Assembly (NCBI RefSeq): GCF_002999335.1
Contig: NW_020312318.1
Location: 1 to 12,669, forward strand
Source of the DNA: Cyclospora cayetanensis
Lineage: Eukaryota > Apicomplexa > Conoidasida > Eucoccidiorida > Eimeriidae
Direction of reading: 5' to 3'
DNA: 12,669 nucleotides
Shown piece by piece: positions 8,512 through 12,669 of this stretch (its first letter is position 1; each line of letters begins with the position of its first letter). The notes under the pieces were generated by a model that was not told the origin of the DNA, made no database searches, and saw only the letters and a list, made by a program, of their open reading frames with translations. Both the position numbers and the translations under genes were made by a program.

Positions 8512-9023
8512 TCAGCGATTGGTGTTGTCGTTGCACTGCCCACAAGGAACTTCCCCAATCGGCACAGACTGCACAAATCGTAGGATGACGGCAATCCACG
8601 CGGCGAGCGAAGAGGGGCACTTTGAAGCTGCCTGGTAGTGTTGCTGATGCGGTAAGCAAAAATATCCCGCCTGTTGTTCTACTAAGGCTGCATTTGCTGT
8701 CTCTGCTGCATTTGCTGTCTCTGCTGCATTTGCTACATTTGCTGGCTCTGCTGCATTTGCTATATTTGCTGGCTCTGCTGCGGCTTGTGCCAAAACGTTT
8801 GCATCATCAACAAGAAGAGTCAACATTTCCGTCCGTAAAATTTGCGAAGGTGGTGAAGGTAGAGTGGCCACCACTGCTGGAGACGCCGCTTGCTGTACTT
8901 CTGTACCGTCATCCTCTGCTTGCTTCTCTGTCTGCTTTGCAACTGTGAGCGTTGTCGCTGCTGCTTGAGCTACGCTGTGGCTTTCTGCGCGCGGCAGCGA
9001 AAGCTCCTCTTCCCTTGGTCCCT
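8512..9023 (-). CDS. Ala/Asn-repeat open block, probable exon of an unrecognised gene
   Basis: The minus-strand frame is open for about 170 codons from just after a TAG near 9024 to a TGA at 8512. The start part is acidic and polar (PREEELSLPRAESHS, then KQTEKQAEDDGTEVQQ). A direct repeat of AAEPAN/AAETAN units follows at about 8685-8790. The end is Cys-containing (ASKCPSS, VPCGQC). Its frame would join in phase with the exon ending at 9137 if TAG|GGA near 9024 were an acceptor, though that site has a poor pyrimidine tract. No domain is recognised. Confidence 0.3.
8685..8790. repeat. 18-bp and 27-bp direct repeats (Ala/Asn-rich)
   Basis: Units of TTTGCTGTCTCTGCTGCA (18 bp, two copies) are followed by two 27-bp units of the same sequence expanded by a further TTTGCTACA-like block. 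On the minus strand they read as NAAETA twice and NAAEPANVA/NAAEPANIA, a unit that has grown by one tripeptide. Confidence 0.75.
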
Positions 9024-9136
9024 ACATCGAATTTCTGTATCTTCCCCTCTGCCCGCTGTTGCCACCGATAAAAAGCTGCGGATGTCGAGGAGTCTGCACA
9101 CGCCAATGCAAATTCTGATGCTACACGTCTGCTTAC

Positions 9137-9823
9137 CTCCACTGCTTCCATCGCGTTCCCTTGGGGTTGCCGTATGCAGTCATCCGAAGAATTCAGAATC
9201 GGAAAACGACCACGATGCGGCTCTCGTCTCCGTCTGGAGCGCATCTTGAGAGTAGGCTCCTGCTGCCCCTGATGATCATTATTATGCTGATGATTATTAG
9301 GCTGATGATTCTGATGATTATTAGGCTGATGATTCTGATGATTATTAGGCTGATGATTCTGATGATTATTAGGCTGATGATTCTGATGATTATTATGCTG
9401 CTCCTGATGATTCTGCTGCTGCTCCTGATGAATCTGCTGCTGCTCCTGATGAATCTGCTGCTGCTCCTGATGATTCTGCTGCTGCTCCTGATGAATCTGC
9501 TGCTGCTCCTGATGACTCTGCTGCTGCTCCTGATGATTCTGCTGCTGCTCCTGATGATTCTGCTGCTGCTCCTGATGATTCTGCTGCTGCTCCTGATGAC
9601 TCTGCTGCTGCTCCTGATGATTCTGCTGCTGCTCCTGATGATTCTGCTGCTGAGTCGGCCTACACAAGCCTGTGTCTGTGGCTCCTGCTGTTGCAGTTTT
9701 TGCCACAGATGCACGTGAAGCTCGGTTCTTACGCCGAGTAAACCGCCGCTGAGGATGCATGATGGCGTGGCTTGTGCGACCTGCTGCAAGGCACCACTCT
9801 GGTACTGTCTTCTTCTTTTGCAC
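9137..9823 (-). CDS. Gln/His/Asn-repeat exon of an unrecognised gene
   Basis: A minus-strand frame is open from about 9823 to a consensus donor GAG|GTAAGC at 9136. It has no ATG at its upstream end, so it is probably an internal exon; the first ATG is near 9760. The start is basic (PQRRFTRRKNRASRAS). It then holds twelve heptapeptides QQQNHQE with N, S or I at the fifth place, followed by NNHQNHQP repeats, a basic SRRRREPHRGR stretch and the donor. Gln/Asn-rich tracts of this kind are common in coccidian proteins and give no function. The basic patches suggest a nuclear or nucleic-acid-associated protein, which is inference only. Confidence 0.4.
9289..9390. repeat. 24-bp tandem array, about four copies
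   Basis: The plus-strand unit is TGATGATTATTAGGC followed by TGATGATTC. On the minus strand it reads NHQPNNHQ. In two of the six frames each unit contains a stop (TAA or TAG), which limits the possible coding frames across the array. Confidence 0.85.
9399..9652. repeat. 21-bp tandem array, about twelve copies
   Basis: The plus-strand unit is CTGCTCCTGATGA, one variable base (T, A or C), then TCTGCTG. The twelve units differ from each other only at that base. On the minus strand they give the heptapeptide QQQ(N/S/I)HQE. It lies directly beside the 24-bp array and shares its TGATGATTC core, so one array probably arose from the other. Confidence 0.9.
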
Positions 9824-9893
9824 AGAACGCCGCTGCTGCCGCTGCTGCGTCTGCTGTTGCTTCTGGTGCTGGTTCTGCTAGTGCTGCTTGTGC

Positions 9894-10211
9894 TCAAGAC
9901 TCAGGCAGCATGTGAGCAAGCTGCTGCAGACAGATGCCCGCACAGTGGTGCTGCAACAGCTTGCACTTCGTGGAAGCAGCTGCCGCTCGTCTTTCGGCCG
10001 CCTGTATCTGCTCCTGCTGCTGCTTGAGCTGCTGCAAGGATAACTCGCCCTGTGGCTCCACTACTGGCGCTGCTGCTGCTGCTGCTGAATCCTGCTGCAT
10101 GCGATCAGACACGGCAGCAAAGCAAAGCGACTCGCACCGCTGCCAACGCGCCACGAGCTGCTGCAGCTGCCGAGGCTCAGGAGTAATTGCAGGTCTCGAG
10201 AAATGAAACAT
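9894..10211 (-). CDS. Possible first exon of an unrecognised gene
   Basis: A 105-codon minus-strand frame starts with ATG at 10211 (MFHFSRPAITPEPRQ). It includes ARWQRCESLCFAAVSDRM, a short Ala run, and then a strongly helical Gln/Lys/Glu/Ala segment (LSLQQLKQQQEQIQAAERR) that could form a coiled coil, and ends HMLPES. A pyrimidine-rich CTTCCAG 12 bases before the ATG could be an acceptor, so coding might begin further upstream. I recognise no family. Gene order suggests it belongs with the Gln/His/Asn exon that follows. Confidence 0.35.
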   Translation of the reverse strand: MFHFSRPAITPEPRQLQQLVARWQRCESLCFAAVSDRMQQDSAAAAAAPVVEPQGELSLQQLKQQQEQIQAAERRAAAASTKCKLLQHHCAGICLQQLAHMLPES

Positions 10212-10498
10212 TGGCTCTGTGTTCTGGAAGCACGATTTCCAACGCCCGGCACGCCGTTTCGGAGGAAGACTGCACCAGCCTCGTTTCGTGGGGAGGAAAG
10301 CAGCAAAAACAACGCAGAAACACGCGATTAAAAACCAACTGACAGCTCCGAAGCCTCAAACGCCGCCCGCCCCCTCCACAATCACATCCGCACACCGACG
10401 GTTAGTTGGCTTGCAAAGACGCCGTGGAAGGGATCGGTGGCCTTCCTCTACACCCCTATCCATACTTCAAACGGTTAAACTGCGTGCTCTAGAGCGCA
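10212..10498. other. Intergenic stretch, no feature recognised
   Basis: Upstream flank of the minus-strand open blocks. It may contain their promoter or further 5' exon sequence. No repeat and no supported ORF. Confidence 0.45.
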
Positions 10499-10771
10499 AT
10501 GTCGAGAGTTTCTCACCAAGGATGCACCGAAGATGCTTCGCTCTGGAGGCGGAGTAGCAGCAGCCGTAGGACTCTTCCCAGCCCCCAGCCGCAAACAAGC
10601 AACCCCACCCCGTTGTTTGAATTCGACCACAGAGCCACGCCAGCCGCAGAGTCACTACGTGAGCTCCTGAACAATTTAGGTCATGCGGCTCTTCTACGGC
10701 CGAACGCTGCACAAGCGGTGGCTCGTGCCTTTGCATGCAGCCCGATGCTCCCGACACGAAGCAGTGTCTAG
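10499..10771 (+). CDS. Small ATG-initiated ORF, doubtful
   Basis: Ninety codons from ATG to TAG on the plus strand. The middle (TPAAESLRELLNNLGHAALL) looks like an amphipathic helix, but nothing identifies a family. Another ATG frame overlaps it from 10683 (MRLFYGRTLHKRWLVP). Either could be an upstream exon of the plus-strand Nudix gene, a short gene, or chance. Confidence 0.15.
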   Translation: MSRVSHQGCTEDASLWRRSSSSRRTLPSPQPQTSNPTPLFEFDHRATPAAESLRELLNNLGHAALLRPNAAQAVARAFACSPMLPTRSSV

Positions 10772-10784
10772 CCTCTCAGGCGTT

Positions 10785-11303
10785 TCAGACGCTTATATCC
10801 ACCTTGCTCTGGGCAGCCACACTCTGGAGTCCAAAACTCGCAACCGCTATACCTTGTACAGTTGGGTGAAGTCTAGCATTCTGCGGAATGCTCCGGTCCG
10901 CTCGTACTGTATCGACAGACACATACGGCAGCAGTAGAAGATACACAGGAACACCGCTTCTCGGGTTTACACCGGCAAACACACATTCTTTGCATTGGCA
11001 ACCGTTGCACATGCCCCAGCCGCCGCTGCTGGAGGTGCGAAGCCTGAGCAACACCAGTAGCAGTACAAGCAGCAGTGTGGTCGGCAGCAACAACAGCAAC
11101 ATGTGCGGCAGCGGGCGTGCCAGCGGCATGAGCCTGTGATCCAGCATCCAATTAGACTTCGTGACTTTGAATGTCATTGTTTTGTTCGAGTTCATCCAGC
11201 GAAACTGGGGCGGAATGCCGCGCGCTGCCTTCCTCACACCCTGTAGCCGCAGCGACAGGCACAGCTCCCGGATTGCCTCTGGCGCGTTCCTAGGTCTCAG
11301 CAA
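10785..11303 (-). CDS. Unrecognised 172-codon open frame, doubtful
   Basis: The minus-strand frame is open from a TTG at 11303, 11 bases before the plus-strand Nudix start, to a stop at 10785. The first methionine is near residue 37. The first part is basic (SLRLQGVRKAARGIPPQF), followed by NSNKTMTFKVTKSNWMLDHR. A Leu-rich run (MLLLLLPTTLLLVLLLVLL) is largely the product of a GCA/CAG-type tract and so weak evidence for a membrane helix. A Cys cluster (CNGCQCKEC) follows. It could be a divergently transcribed gene sharing the Nudix promoter, but the absence of an early ATG keeps confidence low. Confidence 0.2.
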   Translation of the reverse strand: MLRPRNAPEAIRELCLSLRLQGVRKAARGIPPQFRWMNSNKTMTFKVTKSNWMLDHRLMPLARPLPHMLLLLLPTTLLLVLLLVLLRLRTSSSGGWGMCNGCQCKECVFAGVNPRSGVPVYLLLLPYVSVDTVRADRSIPQNARLHPTVQGIAVASFGLQSVAAQSKVDISV

Positions 11304-11314
11304 CAGCGGGAGTC

Positions 11315-12205
11315 ATGAGTTCACGACTGCCGCTGCTTCCTGCGCTGCTGCAGGAGGAAAGGAAGGAGGCTCAGACTCGTGGCGAGCAGGATACCGGTCG
11401 AGTGCATGGCGTTAGAGGGTTTGTTTTGTGCGAAGTTGCAGGCCACGGTTTGTTGCTGCTGAAGCGGAAGAAGAAGAAGAAAAGCGGAAAAGGCGCTTCT
11501 GATGAAGAAAAAGCGCCGACTCTGCAGCTGCCAGGGGGTCATGCGGATTGGAGTGACCTCCCCGCTGCTCAGCAGAGGTACTGTACCGCGTGTACAGCAG
11601 GGCGTCATGTAGAACATGGCCAATTTACCGATCTCGGAGATGCAGAAAAAAGACGCAAAGTGCTCTGTGTGTGTGGATTTACCCTCGATTTAGAGAGGAC
11701 TCGATTGGCGGTTGCCGCTGAGATGGAAAAGCGGGTTCAGCAAGAGCTCGAAAAGGAACCGCAGCATGAGGAAATACGGCTACTGCAGCAGCAGCACCTG
11801 ATGCAGGAATGGGCACGGGTGGCTGCTGGAAGGGAGCTGTGGGAAGAGACAGGGGTGGACATTCGGAATAACTTGGAATTGCTGATCCCCCTTCCGCCTA
11901 TTTATGGAAAGCGTGTTTCTGCATTTTATTTCCTGCTTCAGCTTCCCGCTGATCGGGCTAATTCATCTCTTATTACGTCTCATGCGGTTTCCGGCGGGCC
12001 GTACGCCATACTGGGGCCCCTAGGGGGAGGCGCCCCCAGCATGCTCCTTAGGATAGACCAGAGGGAACATGACGGATTTCTCTTGCAGCAGGATCTGCGA
12101 AAAGCTGCAGAGAGCGTTCAACACCACTCAGGTGGCAGATCCACCCAGGCTGTTCTAAAGTTGCTGGAGCTCCTGGAGGGTGCGAACGAAACGACAGTTT
12201 CGTAA
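11315..12205 (+). CDS. Nudix hydrolase with an insertion inside the Nudix box
   Basis: A 296-residue ORF from ATG to TAA. Nudix enzymes cleave nucleoside diphosphates linked to another moiety, using a Mg2+-binding motif GX5EX7REUXEEXGU. Here the N-terminal strand reads VRGFVLCEVAGHGLLLLKR (33-51), followed by LQLPGGH (70-76). The second half EWARVAAGRELWEETGV (165-181) matches EX7REUXEEXGU exactly. Between them, after GGHADWS, residues 81-164 are an extra 84 residues with four cysteines (C90, C93, C118, C120) and a charged helical stretch. The order resembles MutT/NUDT15-type proteins, but the substrate cannot be assigned. After the box, LIPLPPIYGKRVSAFYFLLQL (near 190-210) and EHDGF (251-255) fit the rest of the fold. 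I found no phase-compatible intron that removes the insertion, so I read it as coding. An acceptor-like CTGCTGCAG near 11352 leaves open an upstream first exon. The last 12 codons lie inside the inverted repeat. Confidence 0.85.
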   Translation: MSSRLPLLPALLQEERKEAQTRGEQDTGRVHGVRGFVLCEVAGHGLLLLKRKKKKKSGKGASDEEKAPTLQLPGGHADWSDLPAAQQRYCTACTAGRHVEHGQFTDLGDAEKRRKVLCVCGFTLDLERTRLAVAAEMEKRVQQELEKEPQHEEIRLLQQQHLMQEWARVAAGRELWEETGVDIRNNLELLIPLPPIYGKRVSAFYFLLQLPADRANSSLITSHAVSGGPYAILGPLGGGAPSMLLRIDQREHDGFLLQQDLRKAAESVQHHSGGRSTQAVLKLLELLEGANETTVS

Positions 12206-12669
12206 TGCACATGAATTCACATGGTAACTAGTCCCGTATGTAGAGGACTGTGTGGATGCTTCCACACAAGTGCACAAGCTTACATCCCTCCGCCAGGATG
12301 GAGGAAAAGGCGTATTGCCGAAAAAGAGGCCAGCGATGCCGTTACTCGTGCTCTCCCGCACCGCGCTGAGCTCACTGTATATCACTGCCATGTGAGACAA
12401 TGAAACACCTGCCACTGCTCGCTGGCAGAATCTGAACATAATTGTGTTTCTGTGCATCTGGTCCTTGTTGCTAGGGGCCGCGATTTCTCCGTTTGTCTCG
12501 GCAATCACAACAGAAATTTGAACTTAAGGGCTCCGCCCTTGACATCAGCAGCAGGGAGGAGGGGTGGCGGCATCGAAGCGCCTCCTCGATAGGCTTTTCG
12601 GACTCGAAACCCTCAATTGCTGTAATGAGTCTTCTTGTGTGAACCAAAAATTAATACTTGGATATGATA
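12170..12669. repeat. Right arm of ~500-bp inverted repeat
   Basis: Reverse complement of 1-499 at about 97% identity. It begins inside the Nudix coding region and includes its last 11 amino-acid codons, its TAA and about 460 bases of 3' flank, probably the natural 3' untranslated region and beyond. It reaches the window edge. The antisense open frame across it (12155-12508) lacks an ATG and does not survive in the other arm because of the 1-bp indel. Confidence 0.95.

Noticed and set aside
8909..9080. A segment reading KIQKFDVGTKGRGAFA, which resembles the GKGRGV start of a SET8-type SET domain.
   Set aside because: None of the following SET motifs (GDFV-EY, the NHS motif, the final YDYG) appear in any frame downstream on that strand, and the overlapping frame (GPREEELSLPRAESHS) looks at least as coding.
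9399..9652. Regular array considered as a CRISPR.
   Set aside because: The units abut without unique spacers, each differs at only one base, and the genome context is eukaryotic.
9161..9718. Plus-strand Leu/Met/Ile-rich frame (LLLLLMILLLLLM) that could look like many membrane helices.
   Set aside because: It is the antisense of the 21-bp and 24-bp arrays, lacks an early ATG, and its hydrophobicity follows wholly from the CTG-type units.
11577..11830. An intron removing the Nudix-box insertion, with donor AGAG|GTACTG.
   Set aside because: The only phase-compatible acceptor that restores REL (GGAAG|G) lacks a pyrimidine tract and leaves the box one residue short and without the glutamate at 165. 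No better pair was found by eye.

Overview
The window looks like nuclear DNA of a coccidian apicomplexan, most likely Eimeria or a close relative such as Cyclospora. The evidence is indirect. CAG/GCA/CTG trinucleotide runs occur on both strands and would give Ala, Gln, Ser or Leu tracts. The genes are split by GT-AG introns. The introns are filled with TA, CA, GA and ATC microsatellites. Conserved enzymes carry long low-complexity insertions. I see no bacterial operon structure, phage gene, rRNA, tRNA or CRISPR array.

Layout. Bases 1-499 and 12170-12669 form an inverted repeat of about 500 bp. By my hand alignment it has 14 substitutions and one 1-bp indel (about 97% identity), and it runs to both window edges. 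Bases 500-1856 hold no gene I can name, only one ORF without an ATG start at 1122-1625. Bases 1857-7649 (minus strand) hold the main gene, a TAH18/NDOR1-type NADPH-dependent diflavin reductase. I could reconstruct nine exons whose phases agree, coding about 986 residues. Bases 7650-10211 (minus strand) contain several long open blocks that probably belong to one unrecognised low-complexity gene, including 24-bp and 21-bp tandem arrays. Bases 10212-11314 are intergenic or uncertain. Bases 11315-12205 (plus strand) hold a Nudix hydrolase with an 84-residue insertion inside its Nudix box. The last 12 codons of this gene lie inside the right arm of the inverted repeat, so the left arm carries a detached copy of its C-terminus.

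Function. The reductase is expected to pass electrons from NADPH through FAD and FMN to Dre2/anamorsin at the start of cytosolic iron-sulfur cluster assembly. The Nudix protein is expected to hydrolyse a nucleoside-diphosphate-linked substrate. Nothing in the sequence links the two genes beyond being neighbours. The points most worth checking are the inverted repeat that captured a gene end, the interrupted Nudix box, a perfect 36-bp GCATGC palindrome in intron 1 of the reductase, and the way each large intron carries its own class of simple repeat.
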